Assembly (NCBI GenBank): GCA_007844125.1
Contig: CM017564.1
Location: forward strand, 23,038,992-23,102,991
Length of the DNA: 64,000 bases
Source: Sinonovacula constricta
Lineage: Eukaryota; Mollusca; Bivalvia; Cardiida; Solecurtidae
Direction of reading: 5' to 3'
Shown here: in pieces, positions 12,533 through 24,510 of the stretch
How positions within the stretch are numbered: position 1 is the stretch's first letter
Layout: every line of letters starts with the position of its first letter
Program-made: the position numbers and the translations under genes
Notes under the pieces: model-generated
The model's input: the letters and a program-made list of their open reading frames with translations, nothing else
What the model was told of the DNA's origin: nothing
Database searches by the model: none

Positions 12533-12796
12533 GGGAGACGGTGTCCACTTGGAGCAAATGTAGTGCTGCCTTCACTGTGTATAGCATGCCATGGACACCA
12601 GGCATGATACCACACCCAGTCACATTATCCCGACACCGGGCCAACTTGTTGTGAAACTACCTTTATATTTGCTTGAGCGTTAACTCGTTAGCTATACCCT
12701 TAGTTTTTTATTGACTGTGGTTTGTGGCAGCCGAGATCGAACCAGGGGCCTCATGTACCAGGAAAAGACCTTTGTTGATTGCTCCACCAGGTCCGG
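12533..12796 (-). repeat. SINE family A, inverted copy
   Basis: The reverse complement gives the family A order: ACCTGGTGGAGCAATCAAC head, TGGTTCGATC B box, the GGCCCGGTGTCGGGATAATG body and TTCAAGTGGACACCG. The GGGACGATAAACCC tail is cut short. The tRNA-like head is at the right end on the plus strand. Confidence 0.8.
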
Positions 12797-13459
12797 TATA
12801 TTTAAGTTATAACAGAAAGTAGTAGTAAAATTTATAGCATTGTCATTATGATAATATATATTTCAGTCAATGTAAAATCATTATTAATCTCATAAAAAAA
12901 GATGTTTCTTTTTATGAATAATTTTCTTGAGAAATTTCCTATACTCCTCAAGTTGTTGTATTCCGTTTTTATTTTTCTGGTAACCGGAACTATTAGGTCG
13001 ATATTATTATTATTATCATTATTACATCTTTCGTCAAATAACACCACATTTATTGCTTTGTGGTAGTTTGGTTTGCTTTTCTCTGGGCAGGTGCATATTG
13101 TGATATTTATTACAGTTATGACCGAGATGTTTCGATTGTTGGTGCGTTATACGTGTCACGTGATCTTGTTTAAGTCACCCCTCGGTCGTTTTTGTCTCGT
13201 GACAAGAGATAAAAACGTCGGCGACTGCAGATAACTTTTGGGATCTTATCATCACCCCGTGGTAACTTAACAGCTAGTTTGCCCAGACCTTGCCAGCAAT
13301 GTGTCCATTTATCTTAGCAATACATATATTTCAAACAAGCCAGTAAAAACTCAAAATGAACAATCTGATGTTCATTGATAAAATTATCGCTTATGAAAAT
13401 ATAATTTACGTTTTACACTAAAAAAAAAACACCACTAATTGATGACTTATGTAAACTGC

Positions 13460-13793
13460 TTAAAGGTGGAATCCGACAATTTGGACCAAAACTATTTTCA
13501 TTAAACATCTTAGTAAACCATTGTTATATGAACGAATCTCGTAAAATGCTGTCCTACACCTGTCGGAAAAGTCAACCATAACGCTACAATCGTCATTACA
13601 AACATGTATTTCCTATCTGCGCCACGCTGCACAGTTAGCTATTTTTAAACCAAAAAAAAATATGTGACTACTATTGTTTAAGTTCATCCACCTCATCCGT
13701 TATGACGTCGATGTCTATTTTTAGCAGGAATCCCAATCGTTCTTATTTACTGATATTGTTACGTATAAAAGATGGAGGCAAATTGTCGGATAC
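13460..13793 (+). mobile_element. MITE of the GGTGGTATCCGACAG family
   Basis: It starts TTAAAGGTGGAATCCGACAA-TTTGGACC and ends AATTGTCGGATACCA, imperfect inverted ends. The interior matches other copies: TATTTCCTATCTGCGCCACG, CTGCACAGTTAGCTATTTTT, and a GACGTCGATGTCTATTTTTA stretch. It is shorter (~334 bp) than copies near 500 bp, so it carries an internal deletion. Confidence 0.7.
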
Positions 13794-14663
13794 CATTGAC
13801 AAAAATTTGTTGGCATAATCTTCCCTACAGACAAGTAATTGACATCAAATGCTACATTGTGCTTTTGAATAAATATCAAAGTGGGCAAAATGAAAAATAA
13901 ACATGTATTGTAAATACACGTAGCACATGATCGGATCTTTGTTTAGCGAAGGTAACGCGTAAGCCATATACATACATAAAAACATATACATTTTTTCTAA
14001 CCGAGGCCTGCGACGACAATGCGAATAAATTTAAATATTAAAACGCACACGGTTGTAATTTGTAAGTAAATTAATGAAAATGATAATGCGAAAATAGTAA
14101 CAATTATCAACAGAATTATTCTAGAATAGATAACGAATAAGCAAGATTAAAATTAAAATCATGTAAATATAAACATCGTCATAATTCAGATCACAATGTA
14201 AATAATACAACATTCGCCATGAACGATAATGTTTTATAAAATGAAAGCAGTAAAGCTTAAAATCCCAAAATTACGTATAGACCTAGAGTTCCTTTGGAAG
14301 CAACACTCGCAATAGTGACTATCACCTTAGTATACTAAACCTTTCTCAGACCTGCAAGCGAAACATTAAAAATCTTTAAAATCCTTTACTTTCAGAAAAA
14401 AAAATCCCTCAGAACCCCTTTCTTTAAAGATGCCATTATTTTACTTCCAAGAAAGTTATTTTTCTTACTTTTCCCTGCATGTCTATTAATTAGGTATTTT
14501 CGGGAGCATTGGAGGATTTTCAAGTGAAATGCATTTATTTACTAGTGCTGGTCTTTCCACTATTTTTTTCTGTAGTTTTCATCAGACCATAGATGTCTGT
14601 TCTCTCCTTTTTACATCGCACCGACACAATTATAGTCATACTACAAAATACTGACTACTAAAT

Positions 14664-14745
14664 ACTGGTGGAGAAAGACCTCAGACATACATGTCTGGGT
14701 TGAACAACCGGCGCACCGCAGGTCAGCAATCGGAACTCCTTGGAT
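14664..14745 (-). repeat. SINE family B 3' fragment, inverted
   Basis: TGGTGGAGAAAGACCTCAGA, TGTCTGGGTTGAACAACCGG and CGCACCGCAGGTCAGC are the reverse of the family B body. The copy runs directly into a CGGAACTCCTTGGATAATTC motif at 14733, the end motif of another repeat family. Confidence 0.55.
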
Positions 14746-15047
14746 AATTCACGAATCATCTTTCGGATGTAAGTAGGTAGTCGGATCACCTCGGCCACTG
14801 TTCCGACTGGGCTGGAAAGTTTGTTTTCAACGTTATTAAAACATAAATGGTTCCCATACACACGCTCGACAATACGCATTTTTCTTTTGAAAATCTGTCT
14901 GAAAACAACAGTTTACCTCATGAAATTATAGCCTTTTGTTCAGATTAAGTTGAGCTCTTTTATATAAATATTGAGTTAAAGTTGAACCTATTTATTTATA
15001 GAAGATTGGGAAGAACATTATTGTTGAATGGATTTTATTCCCATTTC

Positions 15048-15111
15048 TACCCCCCCCCCCCCCCCCCCTCACCACCGCCCCCGCCCCCCCCCCCCCCCCC
15101 CCCGCCCCCAA
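15048..15111. repeat. Poly-C tract
   Basis: About 60 bases that are nearly all C, interrupted by a few A, T and G. It is followed by GATTCGCCCCTG, resembling a CAGGGGCGGA-type transposon end. Tract length in an assembly at such sites is unreliable. Confidence 0.85.
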
Positions 15112-15189
15112 TTTTCTGGATTCGCCCCTGACTCAGGTACCTCGTACCTACAGCGATATCCAATAAACAGTCTTATTTAAGTGCATGTA

Positions 15190-15300
15190 CTCACATGGTG
15201 TTGTAGCGTTGTCGGTTTTAAGGTTCAAACCCGGGTCCCACCAATTCAGAGTCAAACGTCAAAACACTTTTGTCGACCAAGGTCAGCTTGCAGGATTGTT
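15190..15300 (+). repeat. tRNA-like SINE head (unclassified)
   Basis: GGTGTTGTAGCGTTGTCGG (A-box-like) and GGTTCAAACCCGGG (B-box consensus) are spaced as in a tRNA, but no cloverleaf closes. It is probably the head of a degraded SINE. Confidence 0.4.
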
Positions 15301-15609
15301 TTATCCTTATAGAAACAAGCATCATGAATACAACAAATGTATATTCAACGACAATTTCAAAATTAACTTTTATTTTAATAACTCTTGTGTTTTTTACATA
15401 AAACTCTTCAACAGACAATCACTGTGGAATTGTGTTTCGTTCAATCGTAGCTTCTAGAACAGAAGAACCGTACCGGTTAAATCCAGAAAAAGCTTAATGT
15501 AACACCATTGCACTGGTATTTGTTGAAAAAAAGAAACAATTTCTTTAAAAGATAAAAACAGTACCGAAACATAAACAAAATACCCTTTTATGGTAACACA
15601 GTAACACAA

Positions 15610-15682
15610 TCGTACCTTCTCGGCGATCTCCGGCAAGCTTCGGATAGAGGACGGAATTAACCGAGGAGTTCCGAGTGCACAG
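15610..15682 (+). repeat. End motif of a dispersed repeat (GAGGACGGAATTAACCGAGG)
   Basis: TAGAGGACGGAATTAACCGA-GGAGTTCCGAGTG recurs at 33994-34023 and 55232-55262. Just left of it, on the minus strand, lies a GAAGCTTGCCGGAGATCGCC block also found at 33898. Inverted relatives (CGGAACACCTCGG) are at 16662 and 54955. These look like termini of one mobile family. Confidence 0.5.
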
Positions 15683-17699
15683 TAACACTGACCGACTTAA
15701 AATTAGTGCCTTGGTCAAGTTTACAAACGTGTGCTATATTCCCACGTATAATCAGCATAACTAAGATAAGCAGTGTATACATACAATGACTTTTCTTTGT
15801 GGCTTGAAAGAAGAAGCCATGAAAAACAAGATCTTCTGATATTCATTGCCATTATGTGTTTACCTTGAGATAAAGATCTAAAACAACAACATTATAATGT
15901 CTTTATCTTAAAAGTTAGGTTAGAAATTATAACATATAAAGGTAAATTTATAAAGGTATAGTATACTAATTACATTTGCTTAGATCTAATGTACCTAGCC
16001 AGCATCAAATAAAATAAACAACTAACTTAAGAGTTTTCATTCTTGAGGCATGTCTCGATAATACAAAGATGGTGAATCTACAGGATCGCTTAAATTGGGT
16101 CATTTTAAGAGTAAAGATGCTAAATTGGATAAATTATGACATTTCAGTACCAACAACAGCAAAATAGATTTAAATGCGTGTACAATTTTGAGTTAAAATA
16201 TGGGTCGTTAATGTAAGATATATGAGGATTCTAGATCGTACATGTAATAGGCTATATATATCGCTACTGAAAAAAACAATTTGGTCGCAAATTGTCAAAT
16301 AAGCATTTTCGTGTTTTGTTCCAAAATGCAAAAATATGTAAAACTACAATAAATTATGAAAAAATAATTGTCCGGTCATAAATTTTATATGTGAACATGC
16401 TTTTTTCAAAAGATTGTTTGCCTTTATATTTGAAAAATCAAATGCGTCTTGACGCTTACCAACATTGTTATGTTTGTTCAGCAACCTATTGTATCTCCGT
16501 ACTGCGCATCTGGTAAAATACGTCATTTGTATACGTCACTTATGATCACTACGCTGATTGGCTCGATATTGTGACGTAATTATTTGAATAGATTTGGATT
16601 AAAGCAGTCTGGTCGTAAGTTTAACGGGTACATGGCACATACCACCACGCGACCAACACCACTCGGAACACCTCGGTCATTTCTACGAAGTAGTGTTTTT
16701 CCGGATACCGCCGAATAGTTACAATAGGATTAGCACGCCATGTTTATTTAAAATATTGCGGCACTATAGTGCTTATCAGTTCCCACTGTTTTTGGCTGAT
16801 ATTTATACACATTTATACGAAAGATGTAAGTTATCTAATTTACCATTTGCAACTATAATAAGCTGTAATGCTTCCGATAGCTAAAATAGCCGAAGCATCG
16901 CTTTTGACTATCCAATCTTTAAAAGCTACGCGATATTGTTAATGACATTAGTTAATATTTAGTCAATAGAACGGCTGTGATAATTTAACCCATTACCATT
17001 TGTAGATTAAAAGGAAGCTGTGCTTTTGATAGCAAAGGGAGAAAAATATATTTTCTCAACTGTAGCAAGTTGCTTTAATTTCAAGCATTTCTTAAATAAA
17101 CGAGAATATTACGAAATTTGTCGATTGTGTCCGACATTCGAGGATCTTGCATCCTTAAAGCGACTCGGACACAAATGATAAAAAATATTCTTTTATTCTT
17201 GTAAGTTGTCCAAAAAGCAGTTTTTAAACCTTCAATAAAATGAAATAAACGTTAACTCTGGTCACTAGACTTATTGTGAAGATGCAGTTTTTAAAATAAA
17301 ATGTTGTTTTATGTAGGGAGTATCCAAGGCGCCGCGCCGCAACTATTTTAAGTCTCTTAAATCTCAATAATTTTGTATATCAATGAAATTCGCATGCGGG
17401 AACATACGTCACGTGAATAGGTCATAACCATTTAACGTCCTTGATATTTTGTACGCAATAACTAAAAAGTATTTATAAATAAATGAAGCGTAGGTCGTGA
17501 GATTCTGTGTTATACACTTAACTGTGGCCAATTCACTTTAAAAGCTGATTTTGTTTTGTTTTGTCATTGTCTAGACAGATACAAAGCACCGACGAAACCA
17601 TTGTCACTACTGTGACATTCAGGTATTAAAATAAGGACGATCCTACAAATTTTGCTAGATCTCAGCTAGAAGACCAACTCCCTTTGCATACAATGGGGA
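15683..17699. other. No gene seen; one inverted end motif
   Basis: AT-rich sequence with short chance frames only. At 16659-16680 ACCACTCGGAACACCTCGG is an inverted relative of the dispersed end motif. I see no splice-supported exon. Confidence 0.45.
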
Positions 17700-17905
17700 T
17701 GGTTCTCCCGTGGTGGTAGAGCCGCTGGCTTACTCCTCAGACTGCTTAGCCTATCACCGCGCGGATTCGAGTCCGTTTCGGAAATAATTACTTTAAGTGA
17801 CAATGTCTGCCAGCTGGCCTAACGTGCACCAGTGGTTCTACCCAGATATTTGTCTAGGGCCTTCCTCCACCAAACTAGGTGCAAGTCGCTGCGATATAAT
17901 AAAAA
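17700..17905 (+). repeat. SINE family B
   Basis: The head CGTGGTGGTAGAGCCGCTGG (A box) and GGATTCGAGTCC (B box) precede the body CACCAGTGGTTCTACCCAGA and GGCCTTCCTCCACCAAAC, then GTCGCTGCGATATAATAAAA before an A-rich tail. Confidence 0.75.
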
Positions 17906-18639
17906 AAACAACAAATAGATTAACTAAACAAATAAACACTGGTGCTCAAGCCATCTCGGGCTTAACATATCAAAATTAAAACTATCTACCACGACTTGAT
18001 ATCTTGTCACGCGCGTGCCACTAATTCTGTCTGTATTTAGAAAAGGCCAATAAAACTCGAATGAAAATAATCACATTTATCAGGTATTAATCAGTAACAC
18101 ACTTTATGTAACTAAACAGTCTTTTATCGGAGTGTCCAAACATCAACGTGAGCATAACTTCTGCATAGTGTGTATCGTAAGTTGGATTTAGGATAATATG
18201 ATTGTGATAAAACGGTACTTATCATACGGACTTCCTCGGATGCGAGACAATGGGATATTATTTTTTCGAAATATGGTGACATGTTTGGGTAAATTTGTGT
18301 GTTTGTTAAACAATGCAGCAGCATTTTACAGCCTTAATTTCCCGTTGTGGACTTTAAAGAGTACTTTATCTAAAACAATATGTAATGGCTTCTTTTATAA
18401 TTGGACATTATTCAACACCACCCAAACGCATTGTTCAGGCAGGGGAAATCCAGAACGTCAACAATCAAGTTAGCAAAGTGTAAGCACATGCGTTAACGCC
18501 ACATTCGTACGAACGTGAAAATTTCAAAAATATAGCGAGATAAACGTCCGGTTCTTCAAAGGCAACGAACATATGCGCTCGTGACAACGCAAAAGACGGG
18601 TGAACGTTATTTCGCCGCCAAGTGAAACCCTTTTAACAG

Positions 18640-19460
18640 GCTCATGTCCATAAAAGCAAATTCAACGAGCATTCCAAAACAGCGAGGGGCAAATTCCGCC
18701 ACCTAAAACCATCAACTGGCTTACGTTCGCCATAGCAAATTCGCATAGCCTTCTAAACTGTCGAGAGCCAATTTCACCGCTGCAAAACTATCTATTAGTT
18801 TTTGTTCGCCAGTCAATTCACTGACATTCTAAAATATCGAGAGCATCAAATTCCACCTACGCAAAACCATCACTTGACTAAGGTCCACCATTCCAAACTG
18901 AGCTAACATCGCAAACTATTATGACGCCTAGGTCTGCAATCACGGATGCACCGTACATCACAAAGTATTTATCAAAAGCCTATTTTACGAATGTTTGCCA
19001 TTTCACATTCATTAAGGAGAGTATTTTATTAAAGCACCTTTTACAAATGCCTGCTAATCATGTTCATTAATTTGCGTTTTTTGTCAATTTATCACCATTT
19101 ACCATTTGCTTTTTTATATTAATTAAATGGCATTTTTGTCAAAAGCAAGCATCTACTAGTTATGTCTCCCATTTCTTTTTTATTAAAGGACGTATTTTGT
19201 TAAAAACCCTTTTAGCTAATGTCTGCCATTTCATTTTCATTTATGAACGTTTTTATTAAAAGCACCTTAAAATAATGTCTGACATTTCATATTCATTAAA
19301 GAGCGTTTTGTGTCAAAAGCAACTTCTAGTTTTGTCCGCCATTAATTTTTCGTCAAAAGCAAGAATATGCTAGCCATGTCCGCCATTTCATATTCATTAA
19401 AGGGCATACTTTGTCAAAAGCACCTTTTACTAATGTCCGCAATTTCATGTTTGCTGACTG
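18640..19460 (+). repeat. Two degenerate tandem-repeat fields
   Basis: From 18640 to 18950 blocks with AAATTC-GCC-CC, AAAACCATC and TTCTAAA-TGTCGAGAGC recur at roughly 80-90 bp. From 18960 to 19460 blocks of ATGTCCGCCATTTCATATTC, ATTAAAGGGCGTATTTTGTC and AAAAGCACCTTTTACTA recur at about 60-80 bp, at least seven times, with many indels. No coding frame persists. These look like old, decayed minisatellites. Confidence 0.55.
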
Positions 19461-19819
19461 GTATATTTAGTCAAAATTCATTGAAAGATAATTGGTTAGC
19501 TCTTGCAATTTAAACATAGAATAGCCATATGTCATGAAAGTCAAGCGTAATCTAGTGTTACTTTCAGTTCCAAACACATCATTGTCTGTTAAATATCCGT
19601 TTTTTGACAAATGTCAAAGGGAATAAAACCACAACTGTTTGTGTTTTGTGATAATGCCTTTTGACCTGCTGTTCACGTGACAATTGACGCTAACACGTCA
19701 CCGTAGATGGGGTTTTTCAATTTACAGAATATGTAAGGTCGCCCGTGAACGAAAGAAGGGGTAAGGGGAACCGAAAAGGTCCGAACGTGGTATCACTATC
19801 TCGCGGGAACCTTGGCCAC

Positions 19820-21337
19820 ATGGCGACCAAGACGCTTGATTCCCGTGGGGACATCTGTGCATGTTCACAGAGTACAGGACTATATATGTCATGGACATCT
19901 AGCACAGGAGCACCAAAATCTACAAGCTACAAGTCTGAGATGGACCTTTGGCTTAGCATCGAGTTTTTCAAGCATGGATTTGTTCAATCTTCATCGGAGT
20001 TGATGTTCTCCGCAATGCAAATACGGCACGCCATGCCAAAGGGATACAGTTGCAGAGTCGTTCAAGATGGAGATTGCTTGATAGGTAAAGTTTCAGCAAT
20101 TAGTGGCCAAAGGTAAGGCTTTCTATTTAAAATATATATATCAGTTGACAGAAGCTAGACTTTGCCAAGGGATGTTCTAAGAGTTACAATATTTCTTTTC
20201 AGCACTAACTGTAGGACTTGTTGATCGTTTAGATAATAAAAAAAGACGCGGACTGGGGAACCGAAAACACATTATACATATATGTATGTTGCTTGACGTC
20301 ACTAAAACTGAATTCATATATGGCATGACTGTAGACATAAACTAACAAGAATGAGTACCTGTGGCGTAGTGGTAGAGTCGACGACTTGTAACTCCTCTGA
20401 TTGGTTAGCATCACGCTGCGTGGGTTCGAGTCCGGTTTTGGGCGAAGGACTTATTGTGGGTATATCTTCCAGATTACCTGCAGTACACCGGTGGTTCTGC
20501 ATACAAACATTCGCCCGGGGTCTTTCTCCATCTAAATAGGTGGACGCCATTATCGATGTATTTTTAAAGTTACACTAGTGATTTATCTAATTACATGTAG
20601 TTCAAATTTAGGTTCCTAATATATGGGAATGTTTCCACGTTCAGTTGTCTTTTCATATTTATTGAATTCTATATTAATTTATTTAAATTTTCATGATTGT
20701 AGTGTAGCATGTTCGCAAGTCTAAAGTGTTAAAATTTCTGTTGTCCATAAATGTATACCAATTTAACCGTATGCGTTGTAAGTAAAAAGCAGGAGTAAAA
20801 AGGAAAGATCTAAAAGCACAATTTTACCCCAGATCTTCATATTTATTCGGTGACAAGAATAAACTGGGAAAGAGCTAATAAACACTTTTACCTCAGTTCT
20901 GCATATTTATTTGGTGACAAAAGTAAACTAGGAAAGAGCTAATAAAACACTTTTTTTCCTCAGTTCTGGATATTTGTTTAAAGACAAGAAAAGTAACCAA
21001 GAAAAAGATATAATAAAATGCATTTACCTCAGTGTGTATATTTATTTTACGTCCTAAAAATACTAATTACTGTATGCCATCATATGTATGTTGAAATGTT
21101 ATATACTTTTCCAATCATTTAACTATATAACACTCATTATTTATTTTAAAATATACAAATTAAATCATTTTTTACTGTTGTGAACGTAATCAAGGCGTAC
21201 ACGTATTCTTTAATAGTGAAAAGTGACATTTTTTGTCTTGTAGTTATAAATTACAGTGGGAACAGGGAGCGGCCAGTTATCTTGTGTTTGCTGATAAGTC
21301 TCCCGATATGGCTGCAAACTTCCTGGCCAATGACTGA
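19820..21337 (+). CDS. Possible two-exon gene, unknown function (128 aa)
   Basis: A frame opening at ATG 19820 (GCCACATGG, good initiation context) runs to a donor CAAAG|GTAAGG at 20112/20113. The next acceptor, after a T-rich TTTTTGTCTTGTAG, starts an exon at 21244 that continues the same frame (split codon AG|T) to TGA at 21335-21337. The joined product is 128 residues and ends S-P-D-M-A-A-N-F-L-A-N-D. I recognise no domain, signal peptide or membrane segment. Agreement of frame across a good donor and acceptor is the main support. A tRNA-headed SINE sits in the intron at 20351. Further 5' exons are possible, and a chance frame cannot be excluded. Confidence 0.3.
20351..20555 (+). repeat. 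SINE family B, well-preserved tRNA-like head
   Basis: GTGGCGTAGTGGTAGAGTCG (A box) and GGGTTCGAGTCC (B box) are well spaced, then the family B body with CACCGGTGGTTCTGCATACA, GGGGTCTTTCTCCATC and TGGACGCCATTATCGATGTA. The A and B boxes look intact enough for Pol III. It extends beyond a tRNA and has no cloverleaf closure, so it is not a tRNA gene. Confidence 0.8.
20795..21055 (+). repeat. ~64-70 bp tandem repeat, about four units
   Basis: Units carry GAAAGAGCTAATAAAACAC, then TTTTACCTCAGTTCTGCATA, then TTTATTTGGTGACAAAAGTA. The two middle units are most alike; the outer ones are decayed. It lies in the intron of the possible two-exon gene. Confidence 0.75.
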
Positions 21338-21639
21338 TCCCTGAGTGCATCTCACACTGTCAGTATAACCCAGTTCGTACGTACGATATCTTAAACGTTT
21401 AAATTGTTATGCTTGTTGACATATTATATTTACAGGAGTCAAGTTTGCAACGAACATTTAAAGCAAAACATAATGGGTATCTTTTCATATAATTTTACAT
21501 TTAAATAAATCCGCGATATTGTGTAAGCCGTTTTTTGCGTTATGTTCGTTTTACAATTGTTTATATTTTGTGGTGAAGTTTATTTCCTTAATAGTTTAAT
21601 ATACGCACAATACATTTCTATTACAATATGTCAGTTTCG

Positions 21640-22064
21640 ACCCTTAAACTTTCCGCACTGTTCTTAATAAATACTATTTTAAACACTTTCTGACTTGTTA
21701 GACAGAACTTAATCGCGAAAAAAAATTTCTCTCTGAATGTGTATTTTTCCAGCAGTATAAAAAGCTCGATAGTGTTCTCTGCTAAAATTATATCGACGCC
21801 AGTGCGGATTACACGGGTGACAATATAATGATGTCAAAAGTAGACTTCGTGGTTGCGGTTGCGTGGTTTTATTAGTTTAAAAATAGCTATCTCTGCAGCG
21901 TGGTTAAGATAGAAAATACATGTTTGCAATGACGAGTGGTGATTTATGCTTGACTAGTCACACATATCATTGAACAGCAGGACCTCTTCAGGTAACAATT
22001 ACTTTTTTGGTCATTTGAGAAAATAATTTTTTGGTCCAAACTGTCGGATACCAACTTTAAATGT
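21640..22064 (-). mobile_element. MITE of the GGTGGTATCCGACAG family, ragged left end
   Basis: The right end reads GGTCCAAACTGTCGGATACC-AACTTTAAATG. Interior landmarks ATAGCTATCTCTGCAGCGTG and CATTGAACAGCA match other minus-oriented copies. No clear left inverted end is visible. Confidence 0.65.
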
Positions 22065-22699
22065 TTGAAATGGCTACACGGAATCTAATTGTAATCGAGC
22101 TGACACTTTTTGTTTGTTCTTGATATTGTTTTTGTCATCTAGTTTAATATTAAGAATATTTACGTTGGTGTTCTTTTCAAACTTCTTCAATGTCGGTGAT
22201 TCGCCTGCGCATCAACTATTAGGCCTATTCTGTCAACCAATTTGTACGACATTCTTAAATTGTCTTAATTTACAAAAAAATGTCACTGTTTAGATATTCT
22301 TTGCATATTTTCTTGAATAGTCTACATGTCATTTGGATATTGCAACTAAACCGTAGGTATTGTCCTGCACACGGTTCTTGTTTCAACAATATTGCCAGCA
22401 ATTTTACATGCATGCATATATTTTACTTTAATCTATTATTATTATTTCTTAGAATACCTATATTTTATAAAATATAATCCAGAAAAAAACACTATTGCAA
22501 CCGTTTGGCATTTTCTATTTATACTTTATAATCGCCACTATTCTCTCTTTCGTTTGCATAGAATAAATATAATGGTATGCTTTACAGTACACTGCAATAT
22601 CTTCCTATTCTTTTCTACTTGCACACAGTATGAACTCTGCGAAGGAGGATTTCACTTTGACCACCGAATGAACGTACGGACGGACTAACGGACAAGCGC

Positions 22700-24000
22700 A
22701 GTGGACGTACCTATAGAGGTACGCATGCACGGATTTTATAGGCGAAATTTACAGTGAAAAGATTAGAATTTGCACAAAAGGCAGAAGGAACGTAAAATCG
22801 AACTGTCCAGTAACGCCAGCAGATGTAACAATGCGTCTCTTACTCAGTTTTGTTCATTCGGCTCGCGTTATAGAGACATGTTCCAGCCGCAAATCTCGGA
22901 CATCAGATGATCAGATTGAAATTTACACAAACGATGGCACGAACGTATTGTGGATTCTAATATATAGTCGCGGACGTCGAAGGTACGAAGAAATTAACTG
23001 TTCAGTAACAAAGGGACGGGCAAAAGGAATAATAATTACGGATTGTAGTACAGACGGACAAAAGGGGGTAGATTGAACTGTCCAGTAACGTGAGCAGATG
23101 TAACAATGCGTTTCAAATTCAGTTTTGTTCATTCGGCTCGCGTTATACAGACATGTTCTAGCCGCATATCTCCTCTGTGATAAAGGGTGTCTATATCATT
23201 TGAGATAATGTACATGGATAATGGACAAAATGTCGAAATAGTTGGTTTTGTTAAATGTGTAAAGCTGTTTATTGGTGTCCTACATCCGTGTGAAAGATTA
23301 AACATAACACCCCTTGTCATTACATATATATTTCCTATCTGTGCCACGCTGTACAGTTAACTATGTTTAAATTAAGAAAAACCACTTGACCACTTACTTT
23401 TGATATCACGTTACCTGTCTATCCGGGTAATCAGCTCTGATCTACTTTTATCTAGAATTCCCATCCTGCTTATTTATAGATTTGGAACTAAAAAACATTT
23501 AGCGCGATACTTTTCAAAATTTACGCTGCTTTTGGGGAAACGTTATAAACCTTTATTTAAACAAAAGAATACGTTTTTGCAGCAGTTATGCACACATTTG
23601 ACAAAACATGGATAATAACGTTCTTACGTGTATAAGTTATAAGCAAACTTATGGATACGACATTTAAATATTTTTGCATGAAACAATTTTTCTAACAACG
23701 GCGGTGGAAAACAGCAAAGCAATGAACTGGCCCCACAAATTCCGTAAGAGCTCCACTAAAGAGAATTTGATATTTATATGTTTGTTCTTGAACATGGTCG
23801 ATTTGTGGTCTTGTCTTTATTTGCTTTTATGTCAAACAGTTCAAATACTAATTTGAACCTGAAAAAAACTAGGCAAATTCACACAAATTCAAGCAAATTC
23901 AATAAAACTTTATATCATTTTTAATCAAACTATACAAATCATATGTTATAAATATAAATATGGGCAAACTTATGGATACGACATTTAAATATATTTGCAT
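22700..24000 (+). repeat. Array unit 0 (leftmost, degraded)
   Basis: Two cores (22801, 23076) are followed by a GGTGGTATCCGACAG-family MITE (about 23180-23670) and then a ~220-bp downstream module (23693-23865). The MITE therefore appears to have split core from module. A CAAACTTATGGATACGACAT segment occurs at both ~23645 and ~23965, a local ~320-bp duplication. Confidence 0.6.
23180..23670 (+). mobile_element. Degenerate GGTGGTATCCGACAG-family MITE inside the array
   Basis: Interior landmarks are clear: TATTTCCTATCTGTGCCACG, CTGTACAGTTAACTATG, CCACTTGACCACTTACTTTT, and CTTATTTATAGATTTGGAAC. The ends are decayed: the right end survives as CAAACTTATGGATACGACAT-TTAAAT. Confidence 0.6.
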
Positions 24001-24245
24001 GAAATATATTTCATCACTAGTTGAAGCGGGAGGTTTCCGGTAAGATTGCTAAATATTACAGTTTATACACCATTCGGGTGATATAGGAATAAGACAAACA
24101 AAGACGAAAAGAAAAAAAGACGTCTCGCCATATAAGATCATTTGGACGAACCTCTGAACGAGTGCATAAGAATTCATTTCCCTTGTGATGTCGTGGTTCT
24201 TTTAATTCCGCTTATGGTTTGGAGCATAAAATTTTGAGAACAAAG

Positions 24246-24510
24246 GGATGGGATTGGGATGGGATTAGCCGGCATTTTTGCCGATACTGCGCAGCGACAT
24301 TTCTATCATTATAGCACAGGGGCACTTATGAGTTGCCCAGGGACTGAACCCGGCAGGTCCATTATACTGACACCGACAAGTCAGGCGTAATGCTGGCCCC
24401 TTAGCCCCGAGCGTTAGAAGGGAAGCCACTACTACCAACTTTAAAGTCTTTGGTTAGACCCGGCCTGGGTTCGAACCCACGACCTCCCGATCTGCAAGCC
24501 GAAAGAGGTT
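24246..24510 (-). repeat. tRNA-derived SINE, family C, inserted in the array
   Basis: On the minus strand GGTCGTGGGTTCGAACCC is a B box, followed by the body shared with 51455-51720: CTTTAAAGTTGGTAGTAGTG, GGCTTCCCTTCTAACGC and CATAAGTGCCCCTGTGCTAT. Units 2 and 3 lack it at the matching GAGAACAACGTAGAAAG site, so it inserted after unit duplication. Confidence 0.8.

Noticed and set aside
14658..14879. Minus-strand 73-codon frame
   Set aside because: It is made of an inverted SINE fragment fused to the dispersed CGGAACTCC motif.
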